DNA of 64,000 nt from Shewanella oneidensis MR-1 (GTDB taxonomy: Bacteria; Pseudomonadota; Gammaproteobacteria; Enterobacterales; Shewanellaceae): positions 1,550,001-1,614,000 of the forward strand of contig NC_004347.2 of NCBI RefSeq assembly GCF_000146165.2, in the 5' to 3' direction. Below, in pieces: positions 53,076 through 61,931 of this stretch (position 1 is the stretch's first letter; each line of letters starts with the position of its first letter). The position numbers and the translations under genes are program-made. The notes under the pieces are model-generated. The model searched no databases and was not told where the DNA came from. It was given only the letters and a program-made list of their open reading frames with translations.

Positions 53076-53957
53076 TTATATTCTTCGCTCAATAATATAG
53101 CGGGCGAAGTCTGCAATTAACTGGCTATTGTATGGCAATTTAGCCAGCGCTGATAGTGCCTCTTGGATCAGTTGCGTGGCGGTATCTTTGGCGCCTTGCA
53201 GTCCAAGTAGTTGCGGAAAAGTACTCTTATTTGACTCGGCATCGGAGCCTTGGGGTTTGCCGAGTTCTTCTGTGGTGGCAATAATGTCCAGAATATCGTC
53301 TTGCACTTGGAAGGCAAGTCCTACCGCGTGGGCAAATTCCATCATAGTCTGATATTGATCTTTTGGCGCATTCGCGGCAATCAACGCTAACTCAACGGCG
53401 CAGCTGATAAGCGCCCCTGTTTTCATATTATGTAGTTGAGTTAATGCTTTAAGATCAATGTGCTTATCGGTAGAAGCTAAGTCGATAGCTTGACCGCCAC
53501 ACATCCCCCGATAACCCGAGGCTTTTGCCAATGCCCTGACCATAGCGATATGTTGCTCGCTCGTAATCCCAGGGACTGCTTCAGTCACAATTTCAAAGGC
53601 TAAGGTTTGCAGTGCATCGCCAGCAAGTATGGCGGTGGCTTCATCGAAAGCGATATGTACAGTGGGTTGACCCCGGCGAAGCGCATCATCATCCATGGCG
53701 GGTAAATCGTCATGGATTAACGAATAGGCATGGATACATTCAATGGCGGCGGCGCAGGCATCGAGTTTTTCAAGTGGTACGCCAAACATTTGCCCCACAC
53801 TGTAAACCAAGAAGGGACGAATGCGTTTTCCCCCTAAAAGGGCGCCATGGGTCATCGCGGCTTTTAACTGAGGAGCTGTATCTTCGAGTGTACTAAAACG
53901 TTGTTTTAATTGGTCATCAACCCGCAGTTGATATTCTTTTATTGCATTGACTAACAC
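53076..53957 (-). CDS. ispA: farnesyl diphosphate synthase
   Basis: Condenses isopentenyl diphosphate with dimethylallyl and geranyl diphosphates to form farnesyl diphosphate. It is 293 residues. The first Asp-rich motif is HDDLPAMDDDALRRG and the second is FQVQDDILDIIATTEELGKP; GGKRIRPFLVYSVGQ is the substrate-binding block near residues 43-57. Its start overlaps the xseB stop by 7 bp and dxs follows at 21 bp, so the three genes form one operon supplying isoprenoids. Confidence 0.96.
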   Translation of the reverse strand: MLVNAIKEYQLRVDDQLKQRFSTLEDTAPQLKAAMTHGALLGGKRIRPFLVYSVGQMFGVPLEKLDACAAAIECIHAYSLIHDDLPAMDDDALRRGQPTVHIAFDEATAILAGDALQTLAFEIVTEAVPGITSEQHIAMVRALAKASGYRGMCGGQAIDLASTDKHIDLKALTQLHNMKTGALISCAVELALIAANAPKDQYQTMMEFAHAVGLAFQVQDDILDIIATTEELGKPQGSDAESNKSTFPQLLGLQGAKDTATQLIQEALSALAKLPYNSQLIADFARYIIERRI

Positions 53958-54199
53958 GCTGATTCGCCCTCAACGGCATAGGGAGAGAGGGGCACATTTT
54001 CATCTTGTTTAAGCAAAATGGCCACTTTTTGCTGAGCTTGTTCGAGTTTAGCTTGGCTGTTACGCACTAAATTGATGCCACGTTCAAATTGTTTTAACGC
54101 ATCATCGAGAGAGACATCGCCCTGCTCTAACTCAGCAACGATGCGCTCGAGTTCACCAAGGGATTCTTCAAAACTGAGGTTTTCGGGTTTCTTCGCCAC
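53951..54199 (-). CDS. xseB: exodeoxyribonuclease VII small subunit
   Basis: The small regulatory subunit of exonuclease VII, which degrades single-stranded DNA. It is 82 residues, as expected (~80), with the family core LSFEESLGELERIVAELEQG and SLDDALKQFERGINLVRNSQ. The start is a GTG at 54199 with AAGGAA eight or nine bases upstream; the frame continues upstream without homology. It leads the xseB-ispA-dxs operon and is divergent from pomAB. Confidence 0.94.
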   Translation of the reverse strand: MAKKPENLSFEESLGELERIVAELEQGDVSLDDALKQFERGINLVRNSQAKLEQAQQKVAILLKQDENVPLSPYAVEGESAC

Positions 54200-54329
54200 G
54201 TTAATAATTCCTTTGAAAGAGCGGACACAAGGTATATCAGGGCGGCTCAAGGGTCAAATTCAGACGACGGATATTTGCTCGATAGCACGCTTTGTTGCTG
54301 AATTTTTTTCAGAAAATAGAAATAGTCGC
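54200..54329. other. divergent region between xseB and pomA, xseB side
   Basis: It holds the start of the xseB operon and AT-rich sequence. No specific operator was identified; the sigma-28 promoter is listed separately. Confidence 0.35.
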
Positions 54330-54356
54330 TAAACTTGCTGAGTGCTTGTCCGATAA
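54330..54356 (+). promoter_or_regulatory. sigma-28 (FliA) promoter for pomAB
   Basis: TAAA, exactly 15 bases, then TCCGATAA; the consensus is TAAA-N15-GCCGATAA. It lies about 158 bp before the pomA start and matches a late flagellar class gene. Confidence 0.75.
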
Positions 54357-54513
54357 ATGACAATAATAGCATTATGCTTATAATCATCGTAAGACAACTT
54401 AAAATAAGGCTCGGGTTAAGACCAAAGTGTTAACCCTAGGTGGATGACATTTAGTGTTATTTTACCAATAGAGTCAGTATTATGTCGGTTAAACCGAACA
54501 TTGAGGAGCCGTT

Positions 54514-55281
54514 GTGGATTTAGCTACAATAATAGGACTAGTCGGGAGCTTTGGTTTCATCATTTGGTCGATGGTGATCAGTGGTGGTGTAATGATGTTC
54601 TATGACCTAGCCTCGGTAGTAATTGTATTCGGTGGGTCTTTTTTCGTCGTGATGATGAAGTTTAATCTAAAGCAATTTTTGGGTGCGGTCAAAATTGCTG
54701 CTAAAGCTTTTATTTTCAAAATTGATAGGCCTGAAGATCTTATCGAGCAATCTGTGACTATGGCCGATGCCGCTCGTAAAGGGGGATTCCTTGCCCTTGA
54801 GGAAGCACAAATCTCCAACAGTTTTATGCAAAAAGCAGTTGATATGCTCGTCGACGGCCATGATGGTGAAGTAGTACGTGCTGCATTGGAAAAGGATATT
54901 ACGCTTACAGAGGATCGCCATCGAATAGGTATCGCAATTTTTAGGGCTTTCGCTGATGTGGGTCCCGCCATGGGAATGATTGGTACTTTGGTCGGTTTAG
55001 TGGCGATGTTAGCAAATATGTCGGATCCTAAATCAATTGGCCCATCCATGGCAGTTGCACTTTTAACTACTCTTTATGGTGCGGTGCTTGCCAACATGGT
55101 TTGTATTCCTATCGCCGATAAACTAAGCCTTCGAATGGGTGAAGAAATGCTTAACCGTAATCTAATTATGGATGCGGTATTGGCGATTCAAGATGGCCAA
55201 AATCCTAGGGTGATAGAAGGCTTTTTGAAAAACTATCTTGCTGAAAAACAGCGTAAAATCGATACAACGGACGGGGAGTAG
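54514..55281 (+). CDS. pomA: sodium-type flagellar motor stator protein PomA
   Basis: The MotA/PomA half of the stator that uses ion flow to turn the polar flagellum. It is 255 residues with four membrane helices (~5-25, 30-50, ~150-172 and ~182-203) and a long cytoplasmic loop carrying the charged residues that contact FliG. GPAMGMIGTLVGLVAML is the family signature. The start is a GTG with TGAGGAG upstream. It resembles PomA of Vibrio more than E. coli MotA, so sodium coupling is likely. pomB follows at 3 bp. Confidence 0.93.
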   Translation: MDLATIIGLVGSFGFIIWSMVISGGVMMFYDLASVVIVFGGSFFVVMMKFNLKQFLGAVKIAAKAFIFKIDRPEDLIEQSVTMADAARKGGFLALEEAQISNSFMQKAVDMLVDGHDGEVVRAALEKDITLTEDRHRIGIAIFRAFADVGPAMGMIGTLVGLVAMLANMSDPKSIGPSMAVALLTTLYGAVLANMVCIPIADKLSLRMGEEMLNRNLIMDAVLAIQDGQNPRVIEGFLKNYLAEKQRKIDTTDGE

Positions 55282-55284
55282 CCC

Positions 55285-56211
55285 ATGGCTAAGTGCAACT
55301 GTCCACCGCCCGGAGCGCCACTCTGGTTGGCTACATTTGCCGATTTGATGTCCCTTTTGATGTGTTTCTTCGTGTTGCTGCTGTCATTCTCTGAAATGGA
55401 TGTAATGAAGTATAAACAGATCGCAGGTTCGATGAAGTATGCGTTTGGGGTGCAAAACAAAGTCGAAGTCAAAGATATTCCTAAGGGAACCTCGGTGATT
55501 GCCCTTGAGTTTCGTCCTGGCCGTCCCGATCCCACGCCGATTGAGATCATCAACCAACAAACGAATGAAATGACTGAGCCTGTGCTCGACCTCCAAGCGG
55601 GGGAAGATGACAGTTCGGGTGGGACTCAGCAGCAAAATGGTTCGCAGCGGGGCGGCGAAGCCTCGGCAACCGCCCAAGAAACTGAGGATGCGGTTAAAGC
55701 TGAAGCTGCTGCGGCTCAGGATAAGATCAATCAGCAAGTAAAGAAAATGGCGCAGGAACTCAATCAAGAGATCGCCGATGGTGCGATTGAAATTGAGTCA
55801 CTTGGGCAGCAAATTATTATCCGCATTCGTGAAAAAGGTTCATTTGCATCTGGTTCGGGGTTCTTGCAACCGAGATTTAAGCCCGTTGTGCGCTCTGTTG
55901 GTGAGTTGCTCAAAGATGTGCCGGGAATTATTACTGTGTCTGGTTATACAGACGATATGCAGATAAGCGATGAGCTCTATAGTTCGAATTGGGATCTCTC
56001 CAGTAAGCGTGCTGTGGCGGTGGCGGATGTATTGCTTCAGGTCAAGGGCTTTGATCCTAAACGGATGAAAGTGGTGGGTATGGCCTCAAATAATCCAATC
56101 GTCCCTAATGATTCACCCGATAATCGAGCCAGAAATCGCCGCGTTGAAATTGCGATTGAGCAAGGTAAAGCGAAAGAGTCGGAAGAGATTCAAGTGGATA
56201 AACCAAATTAA
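55285..56211 (+). CDS. pomB: sodium-type flagellar motor stator protein PomB
   Basis: The stator partner that anchors PomA to peptidoglycan. It is 308 residues with one N-terminal helix containing the ion-binding aspartate (WLATFADLMSLLMCFFVLLL, Asp20). A Gln/Glu-rich linker (~100-150, with plug region just after the helix) leads to a C-terminal OmpA-like domain with VSGYTDDMQISDELYSSNWD and NRARNRRVEIAIEQ. It lies 3 bp after pomA, in the same operon, with a terminator-like hairpin following. Confidence 0.93.
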   Translation: MAKCNCPPPGAPLWLATFADLMSLLMCFFVLLLSFSEMDVMKYKQIAGSMKYAFGVQNKVEVKDIPKGTSVIALEFRPGRPDPTPIEIINQQTNEMTEPVLDLQAGEDDSSGGTQQQNGSQRGGEASATAQETEDAVKAEAAAAQDKINQQVKKMAQELNQEIADGAIEIESLGQQIIIRIREKGSFASGSGFLQPRFKPVVRSVGELLKDVPGIITVSGYTDDMQISDELYSSNWDLSSKRAVAVADVLLQVKGFDPKRMKVVGMASNNPIVPNDSPDNRARNRRVEIAIEQGKAKESEEIQVDKPN

Positions 56212-56225
56212 CACGTCCTCATATT

Positions 56226-56256
56226 CAGCCGTGATGATATTGTCGCGGCTGTTTTC
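56226..56256 (+). terminator. terminator after pomB
   Basis: AGCCGTGA pairs with TCGCGGCT (one G-T pair) over ~8 bases and is followed by GTTTTCT, 15 bp past the pomB stop. Confidence 0.65.
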
Positions 56257-56344
56257 TGCGTTATTGTAGATTTTTTCTCCTGTGCGCTAACGCACGCCCT
56301 AAGCAGCTTGAATGTGGAAACAGGTGCGCCAATCACCGTGAGTT

Positions 56345-56353
56345 TGTTATAAT
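56345..56353 (+). promoter_or_regulatory. extended -10 promoter for thiI
   Basis: TGTTATAAT (TGn-TATAAT) 58 bp before the thiI start. No good -35 is visible, which fits an extended -10 promoter. Confidence 0.5.
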
Positions 56354-56410
56354 CCGGCGATTATTATTTTATCCAATTTTGCTATTTACAAAATTGCCCG
56401 CGGAAATCCC

Positions 56411-57865
56411 ATGAAGTTTATTGTAAAGCTGTACCCAGAAATCATGATGAAGAGCAAGCCTGTGCGTATGCGCTTCACCAAAATGCTTGAAACCAACATC
56501 CGTAACGTGCTTAAAAAAGTCGACGACGACGCCAAAGTGCAGCGTCAATGGGACCGGATTATGGTGATGGTGCCAAAGAATAAACCTGAACTAGCGCAGG
56601 CCTTTGGCGAGCGTTTAGCTTGCATTCCTGGGATCGCCCACGTAGTACAAGTGGATGAATACAGCTTTACCTCTGTGGACGATATTTATCAGCAAGTCTT
56701 GCCAGTTTATCGTGACCAAATAGCGGGTAAAACCTTTTGTGTGCGCGTCAAACGCACTGGCTCCCACGACTTTAACTCCATCGAAGTGGAGCGTTATGTT
56801 GGTGGTGGGTTAAACCAGTTTACCGATGCGATTGGCGTGCGTTTAAAGAATCCTGAAGTCACGGTCAACCTCGAAATCGAGGGTGATAAACTGTATATGG
56901 TGACTAAGCGTATCGAAGGTTTAGGTGGCTTCCCAATGGCCACTCAAGAAGATGTGTTGTCGCTAATTTCCGGTGGTTTCGACTCGGGCGTATCGAGCTA
57001 TCAATTTATCAAAAAGGGTGCTCGTACTCACTACTGCTTCTTTAATTTAGGTGGCGCGCAACACGAGATTGGTGTGAAACAAGTCGCTTACCACTTGTGG
57101 AAAACCTTCGGCGAATCCCACAAGGTGAAATTTGTGTCTGTACCATTCGAGCCTGTGGTTGCCGAGATTTTAGAGAAAATCGACAACGGCCAAATGGGTG
57201 TGGTCCTAAAACGAATGATGATGCGCACAGCGGCACGTATTGCTGAACGTATGGGGATTCAGGCCATTGTGACCGGTGAGAGCTTAGGCCAAGTGTCGAG
57301 CCAAACCTTAACCAACTTAAACGTGATTGACCGTTGCACTGACATGTTGATTTTGCGTCCACTGATCACCATGGATAAGCAGGATATTATCAACGAATGT
57401 CGACGCATTGGTACTGAGGATTTTGCCAAGTCTATGCCTGAATATTGTGGGGTGATTTCACAAAAGCCGACTGTTAAAGCGGTACTGGCTAAGGTGGAAG
57501 CGGAAGAAACGAAATTCTCTGAGGATTTGATTGACCGTATCGTAGAGCAAGCCGTTGCAATTGATATCCGGGAGATAGCAGAACAAATGAATACCCGTAT
57601 CACTGAAACTGAAACCGTTGTTGCTATCGACACCAATGAAGTGGTGATTGATATTCGTGCCCCAGAGGAAGAAGAAAATAAACCGCTTGAGATTGAAGGC
57701 GTGGAAATCAAGCGTATTCCTTTCTTCAAGTTAGCGACTCAGTTTGCCGATCTCGATAAGCAAAAGACTTACCTGCTGTACTGTGAGCGAGGTGTAATGA
57801 GCAAGTTGCAGGCGCTATACCTGATTGAACAAGGTTATCACAATGTTAAGGTCTACCGACCTTAA
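56411..57865 (+). CDS. thiI: tRNA 4-thiouridine synthetase ThiI with rhodanese domain
   Basis: Makes 4-thiouridine at tRNA position 8 and supplies sulfur for thiamine thiazole synthesis. It is 484 residues: an N-terminal ferredoxin-like and THUMP region (~1-165), the ATP PP-loop [14 protein letters not shown] (~182-195) and the catalytic Cys in [10 protein letters not shown]. The C-terminal rhodanese domain (~404-484) has the persulfide Cys458 in [10 protein letters not shown]. Having both domains, it resembles the enterobacterial form. It is monocistronic. Confidence 0.96.
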   Translation: MKFIVKLYPEIMMKSKPVRMRFTKMLETNIRNVLKKVDDDAKVQRQWDRIMVMVPKNKPELAQAFGERLACIPGIAHVVQVDEYSFTSVDDIYQQVLPVYRDQIAGKTFCVRVKRTGSHDFNSIEVERYVGGGLNQFTDAIGVRLKNPEVTVNLEIEGDKLYMVTKRIEGLGGFPMATQEDVLSLISGGFDSGVSSYQFIKKGARTHYCFFNLGGAQHEIGVKQVAYHLWKTFGESHKVKFVSVPFEPVVAEILEKIDNGQMGVVLKRMMMRTAARIAERMGIQAIVTGESLGQVSSQTLTNLNVIDRCTDMLILRPLITMDKQDIINECRRIGTEDFAKSMPEYCGVISQKPTVKAVLAKVEAEETKFSEDLIDRIVEQAVAIDIREIAEQMNTRITETETVVAIDTNEVVIDIRAPEEEENKPLEIEGVEIKRIPFFKLATQFADLDKQKTYLLYCERGVMSKLQALYLIEQGYHNVKVYRP

Positions 57866-57948
57866 TCGATTGCCTTTGGGTTGAATGTAAAGGCCAAACT
57901 TAAGTTGTGGCCTTTACATCTGCACCAATATGCAAGTGAGAGGATATA

Positions 57949-57975
57949 AAAAAGCCGCATGATGATGCGGCTTTG
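57949..57975 (-). terminator. terminator for the small exported protein gene
   Basis: AAGCCGCAT and ATGCGGCTT flank a 4-base loop; on the minus strand a TTTTTT run follows. It may also stop thiI transcripts. Confidence 0.82.
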
Positions 57976-57997
57976 TTGTTGATAAATCGGCTTAGGT

Positions 57998-58231
57998 TTA
58001 TTCCGACTTGACCACTTGCTGAGTGGGTAACACCTCATCTGCAATTAATAAAGTGGGTTCTTGCAGCGCTTCTTGGTGCATTTTGTCCATTGTTGCCGTC
58101 AGTTCGGCATTGATGCTTGTCTGTAAATCACTAGTGTCGATAATTATTTCAGCATTGATCACGTTTGCGCAGACGTTGGCACTGAGTGCACTGATAAATA
58201 CTAACGCAAAAGCAGATTTTAAATTGAACAT
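57998..58231 (-). CDS. small exported protein of unknown function
   Basis: A 77-residue protein with a signal peptide (MFNLKSAFALVFISALSANVCA, cut before NVINAE) and a mature part of about 55 residues that is mostly acidic helix (SINAELTATMDKMHQEALQE). A perfect GGAGG lies 7 bases before the ATG, and a terminator follows, so it is a real gene. No family is recognised and no cysteine remains after cleavage. It is divergent from gcvA. Confidence 0.68.
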   Translation of the reverse strand: MFNLKSAFALVFISALSANVCANVINAEIIIDTSDLQTSINAELTATMDKMHQEALQEPTLLIADEVLPTQQVVKSE

Positions 58232-58407
58232 AGTCGCCTCCGGGCTGACAAAGTATTGCTGTCAGACATTCCCATCACCCGTTCGAGATTGTCCAACTCA
58301 TGTGTTTCGTTGGCGCAAAATTTAATCAAAAATGCTGGCCTTTACAAACGATTAAATGTAACAATACGGATTAGAAAAACTAATTAAAAATTGAGATAGA
58401 GATCACT

Positions 58408-59319
58408 ATGTCAAGACGTTTACCACCATTGAATGCGGTTAAAGCATTTGAGGCTGCCGCACGGCATTTGAGCTTTACTCGCGCGGCTGAAGAATTGTTT
58501 GTGACTCAGGCTGCGGTGAGTCATCAAATTAAAGCATTGGAAGATTTTCTCGGATTAAAATTATTTCGCCGAAAGAATCGTTCACTGTTGCTGACCGAGG
58601 AAGGCCAGAGCTATTTTCTCGATATTAAGGATATCTTCATTCAATTGGCGGATGCGACCGACAGACTTTTGGCTCGCAGTGCCATTGGTTCGTTGACGGT
58701 AAGCATGTCGCCCAGCTTTGCAATTCAGTGGCTGGTGCCGCGTCTGTCTAAATTTAGTGAAAAAAATCCCGAGATTGACGTACGGATCAAAGCGGTAGAC
58801 ACCGAGGCTAGCTCATTAACCGACGACGTGGACGTCGCGATTTATTATGGTTTAGGCAATTGGCCAGGGCTGCGCGCCGATAAACTCCGTAATGAAGTAT
58901 TGATCCCCGTGTGTTCGCCAATGTTACTCAATGGTCCTAAGCCGCTTTCAAAGCCAGAAGATTTAAAACACCACACCCTGCTGCATGATATGAGTCGCCA
59001 TGATTGGCAAGCCTGGTTTAGGCAATGTGGTATTACCGATATCAATGTGAACCAAGGGCCTATTTTTAGTCATTCCTCCCTGGTATTGCAGGCGGCGGCC
59101 CATGGTCAAGGTGTGGCGCTGGGCTATAGTGTGCTCGCTCGCCCTGATATCAAGGCGGGGCGACTTGTGTGCCCGTTCCAAGAGGTGTTAGTGAGTAAAG
59201 ATGCTTACTATCTCGTCTGTCAGCAAAATCATGCCGAGCTGGGTAAAGTGGTTGCGTTTCGTGAGTGGATGTTAGATATGTTTGCCGAGGAGTCCCGCAG
59301 TGAGTTGTTACCCGGATAA
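58408..59319 (+). CDS. gcvA: LysR-family regulator, GcvA-like
   Basis: A 303-residue DNA-binding regulator; GcvA controls the glycine cleavage operon gcvTHP in E. coli. The N-terminal winged helix-turn-helix covers ~1-65 (LPPLNAVKAFEAAARHLSFT, AAVSHQIKALEDFLGLKLF), followed by a LysR substrate-binding domain (~95-295). The family-specific MSRRLPPLNAVKAFEAAARH start supports GcvA. The neighbours ygdD and rlmM follow in the order of E. coli, which strengthens the call, with one hydrolase gene inserted between. Confidence 0.87.
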   Translation: MSRRLPPLNAVKAFEAAARHLSFTRAAEELFVTQAAVSHQIKALEDFLGLKLFRRKNRSLLLTEEGQSYFLDIKDIFIQLADATDRLLARSAIGSLTVSMSPSFAIQWLVPRLSKFSEKNPEIDVRIKAVDTEASSLTDDVDVAIYYGLGNWPGLRADKLRNEVLIPVCSPMLLNGPKPLSKPEDLKHHTLLHDMSRHDWQAWFRQCGITDINVNQGPIFSHSSLVLQAAAHGQGVALGYSVLARPDIKAGRLVCPFQEVLVSKDAYYLVCQQNHAELGKVVAFREWMLDMFAEESRSELLPG

Positions 59320-59971
59320 ATCCTTGGTTAACGAGGATGTTGCGTCAAGTGCTTATGTGTTAGAAGGGAAGCCCTCAGAGACTTTGATTTTATTTGCCCA
59401 TGGCGCAGGTGCGAATCGAGACTCAGCGTTTATGCAGCAGATGACTTTAGGTCTGGCGGCTAAAGGCTATCAAGTAATGCGCTTTAACTTTCCTTATATG
59501 CAGGCCAATGCACTGGATGGTAAAAAGCGTCCTCCCGACAGAGCGCCTAAACTGCTCGCTTGTTTTAGCGACATGCTGGAATTAGCACATAAACAGCCAG
59601 AGGTTAAACGCGTGGTCCTGATGGGCAAATCCATGGGTGGACGTATGGCGGCGTTACTGGCCTGCGACAGCACGCAAGTCAGTCGTATCGATAGGGTTAT
59701 TTGCTTGGGTTATCCCTTTATTCCGCTTAAGGGCGGTGAGCCTAGGTTAGCACCCCTGAACGACAGCCAAGTGCCCGTGTTAGTGCTGCAAGGGGAGCGG
59801 GATAAGTTTGGCGGCAAAATGCAAATACCTAGCTGGTCGCTTAAGTGTGACGTCCAAATTGATTACTTAGCCGATGGGGATCATAGTTTTGTCCCAAGAA
59901 AGTCGTCAGGCACCACCGAAGCGGCTAACTTTACACTGGCTGTTGATTTATCAGCAAAATTTATTGGCTAA
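59300..59971 (+). CDS. alpha/beta hydrolase, KANL3/Tex30-like
   Basis: A 223-residue predicted esterase-like protein. LILFAHGAGANRDSAFMQQM is the oxyanion-hole strand, VVLMGKSMGGRMAALLACD carries the nucleophile elbow GKSMGG with Ser, VLVLQGERDKFGG gives the acidic residue and DGDHSFVPRK the catalytic His, so the triad is intact. The start is probably GTG 59300, with GAGGAG 9 bases upstream, overlapping the gcvA end by 20 bases; an in-frame TTG at 59282 is less likely. Coupled to gcvA. Substrate unknown. Confidence 0.82.
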   Translation: MSCYPDKSLVNEDVASSAYVLEGKPSETLILFAHGAGANRDSAFMQQMTLGLAAKGYQVMRFNFPYMQANALDGKKRPPDRAPKLLACFSDMLELAHKQPEVKRVVLMGKSMGGRMAALLACDSTQVSRIDRVICLGYPFIPLKGGEPRLAPLNDSQVPVLVLQGERDKFGGKMQIPSWSLKCDVQIDYLADGDHSFVPRKSSGTTEAANFTLAVDLSAKFIG

Positions 59972-60066
59972 TGGTTATTCCTGATGGGGGATAAAACGCT
60001 CGAGATGTGGAATTAACGACTTGAGCATTCACCCGTTATTAAGCCTACTTGTTTTTGGAGGTTAAA

Positions 60067-60459
60067 ATGCGTAAAGGATTGTTGTTACTCGCCGCAGTAA
60101 GCGGTTTTTTGGCGGTCGCGCTGGGCGCGTTTGGTGCCCATGGGCTAAAAGCTGTGGCACCACCTGAACTGATTGAAGTATTTAATCTTGGGGTGCAATA
60201 CCACTTCTACCATACCTTTGCTCTGATTGCGGTCGCCTTTGCGGGGCAGTGGTTAACCTCACGTTTACTAGATTGGGCCGCGTATCTGTTTATCGCGGGC
60301 ATAGTGCTATTTTCGGGCTCGCTCTACGGCTTGGCACTGGTCGGCAGTAAGTGGTTTGGCCCTATTACGCCGATGGGCGGAGGCTGTTTTTTACTCGGTT
60401 GGTTATTGCTGGCCGCCGCGGTATGGCGTCATAAAGTCGTGGATGGCAACGAGTCATAA
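60067..60459 (+). CDS. ygdD: DUF423 inner-membrane protein YgdD
   Basis: A 130-residue membrane protein with about four helices. FLAVALGAFGAHGLKA near the N-terminus and NLGVQYHFYHTFALIAVAF are the DUF423 signature stretches, and MGGGCFLLGWLLLAAAVWRH ends the protein. Function unknown. ATG 60067 has a strong GGAGG 8 bases upstream; 18 bases of open frame before it are ignored. The gcvA-(hydrolase)-ygdD-rlmM order resembles E. coli. Confidence 0.88.
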   Translation: MRKGLLLLAAVSGFLAVALGAFGAHGLKAVAPPELIEVFNLGVQYHFYHTFALIAVAFAGQWLTSRLLDWAAYLFIAGIVLFSGSLYGLALVGSKWFGPITPMGGGCFLLGWLLLAAAVWRHKVVDGNES

Positions 60460-60504
60460 ACCGCCTTAAGCGTAAAGTATTGTGCCAATCCATGGCGCTA
60501 ATGA

Positions 60505-60538
60505 CACAAAAGCCCGATAGCAAATCGGGCTTTTGTGT
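60505..60538 (+). terminator. terminator between ygdD and rlmM
   Basis: ACAAAAGCCCGAT and ATCGGGCTTTTGT form a long near-perfect stem over a 4-base loop. rlmM therefore probably has its own promoter. Confidence 0.87.
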
Positions 60539-60610
60539 ATTGAAATTGCTATACTGGCGCCCAAATTGTTAGTCGGCCATGTTTATGGCTTGGATTTCTT
60601 AAGGATCTCC

Positions 60611-61696
60611 ATGAAAAACCTATTTTTATTTTGCCGTGCAGGCTACGAGAAAGAATGCGCAGCAGAAATCCAACAGCGAGCCGCCGAGCTCAATGTGGGT
60701 GGCTTTGTTAAGACCAATAATAACGACGCCTATGTGGTATACCAATGTTTTGAAGACGATGGTGCCGATACGTTAGTTAAGCAACTGCCGTTAGATTCGC
60801 TGATTTTTGCCCGTCAAATGTTCGCTGCGAGCGAGTTATTGGCTGATTTACCGGAGTCTGACCGCGTTAGCCCAATTGTGGCCGCGCTCAGCGAAGTGAG
60901 CAAAGCGGGTGAGCTTAGGGTTGAAACTCCTGATACCAACGAAGCGAAAGAACTCTCGGCATTTTGCCGCAAGTTTACTGTGCCTTTGCGCCAGCATTTG
61001 AAAAAGTCGGGCAGTTTACTCGCGCAGGAAAATCCTAAACGGCCGATTATTCATGTGTGTTTTATTGGCCCAGGACGCGCCTACGCTGGTTATTCGCTCA
61101 GCAACAATAGCTCACCCAATTTTATGGGGATCCCGCGTCTTAAAATGGCCGCCGATGCACCGAGCCGTTCTAGCCTGAAGCTCGATGAAGCGTTCGCGCA
61201 GTTTGTGCCTAAAGAAGAACAGGAAGAACGTGTTCGCAGCGGTATGAATGCGGTGGATTTAGGCGCGTGTCCTGGCGGCTGGACCTACCAACTGGTGCGT
61301 CGTGGCATGTTTGTGTCGGCGGTGGATAACGGCCCTATGAATGAAAAGCTGATGGAAACCGGCCAAGTAAAACATTTCCGCGAAGATGGTTTTCGCTTCG
61401 AGCCACAGCGCAAAAACATTTATTGGTTAGTGTGTGATATGGTGGAAAAACCAGCGCGTGTGGCTGAGCTGATTGAGGCATGGGCAATTAATGGTTGGTT
61501 TAAGGAAGCGATTTTTAACCTCAAGTTGCCGATGAAGAGTCGTTATAAAGAAGTGATGGCGATTTTAAACACCATGCAAGACATCCTCAAGGAAAACGGC
61601 ATCACTGAATTTAAACTCCAGTGCAAGCATTTATACCATGACCGTGACGAAGTGACGGTGCACTTATGGCTTAAACCAAGCCAGCCTTGGAACTAA
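60611..61696 (+). CDS. rlmM: 23S rRNA 2'-O-ribose C2498 methyltransferase
   Basis: Methylates C2498 of 23S rRNA with S-adenosylmethionine. It is 361 residues (E. coli YgdE/RlmM 366). The N-terminal THUMP-like domain (~1-170) starts [20 protein letters not shown]. The FtsJ-type Rossmann domain has [20 protein letters not shown] (SAM site, ~216-235), and the catalytic K-D-K-E-type residues are in the second half ([24 protein letters not shown]). The start at 60611 matches the family N-terminus; the frame is open 78 bases upstream through the terminator and is ignored. Confidence 0.95.
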   Translation: MKNLFLFCRAGYEKECAAEIQQRAAELNVGGFVKTNNNDAYVVYQCFEDDGADTLVKQLPLDSLIFARQMFAASELLADLPESDRVSPIVAALSEVSKAGELRVETPDTNEAKELSAFCRKFTVPLRQHLKKSGSLLAQENPKRPIIHVCFIGPGRAYAGYSLSNNSSPNFMGIPRLKMAADAPSRSSLKLDEAFAQFVPKEEQEERVRSGMNAVDLGACPGGWTYQLVRRGMFVSAVDNGPMNEKLMETGQVKHFREDGFRFEPQRKNIYWLVCDMVEKPARVAELIEAWAINGWFKEAIFNLKLPMKSRYKEVMAILNTMQDILKENGITEFKLQCKHLYHDRDEVTVHLWLKPSQPWN

Positions 61697-61785
61697 TGAC
61701 GCTTATCATCACTTGGTTAGGGATCGGTGATTGTTTAGCTCTGAATTATCGAGCCCAGAATTAAGTCAATAGCGGTTTTCATTTT

Positions 61786-61816
61786 AAAAGCCCCAATTCA
61801 TTGTTGGGGCTTTTTC
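61786..61816 (+). terminator. terminator after rlmM
   Basis: AAAAGCCCCAA and TTGGGGCTTTTT flank a short loop, about 90 bp past the stop. Confidence 0.87.
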
Positions 61817-61885
61817 TATTTGGTGCTTAATACCAATCTCAATTGTGTTAACCAGCCTCAACTCGGGTTAATTATTTTCGCGGCA

Positions 61886-61912
61886 ATAAAAACGCACCCG
61901 AAGGTGCGTTTG
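61886..61912 (-). terminator. terminator after isocitrate dehydrogenase
   Basis: AAACGCACC and GGTGCGTTT flank a 4-base loop; on the minus strand TTTATTG follows. It lies 20 bp past the minus-strand stop at 61932. Confidence 0.82.
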
Positions 61913-61931
61913 GCTGACAGCAAAGCGATGA

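Noticed and set aside
57887..57919. Hairpin AAAGGCCA/TGGCCTTT after thiI as a terminator
   Set aside because: The stem is good but no T tract follows, and a better bidirectional hairpin lies at 57949.
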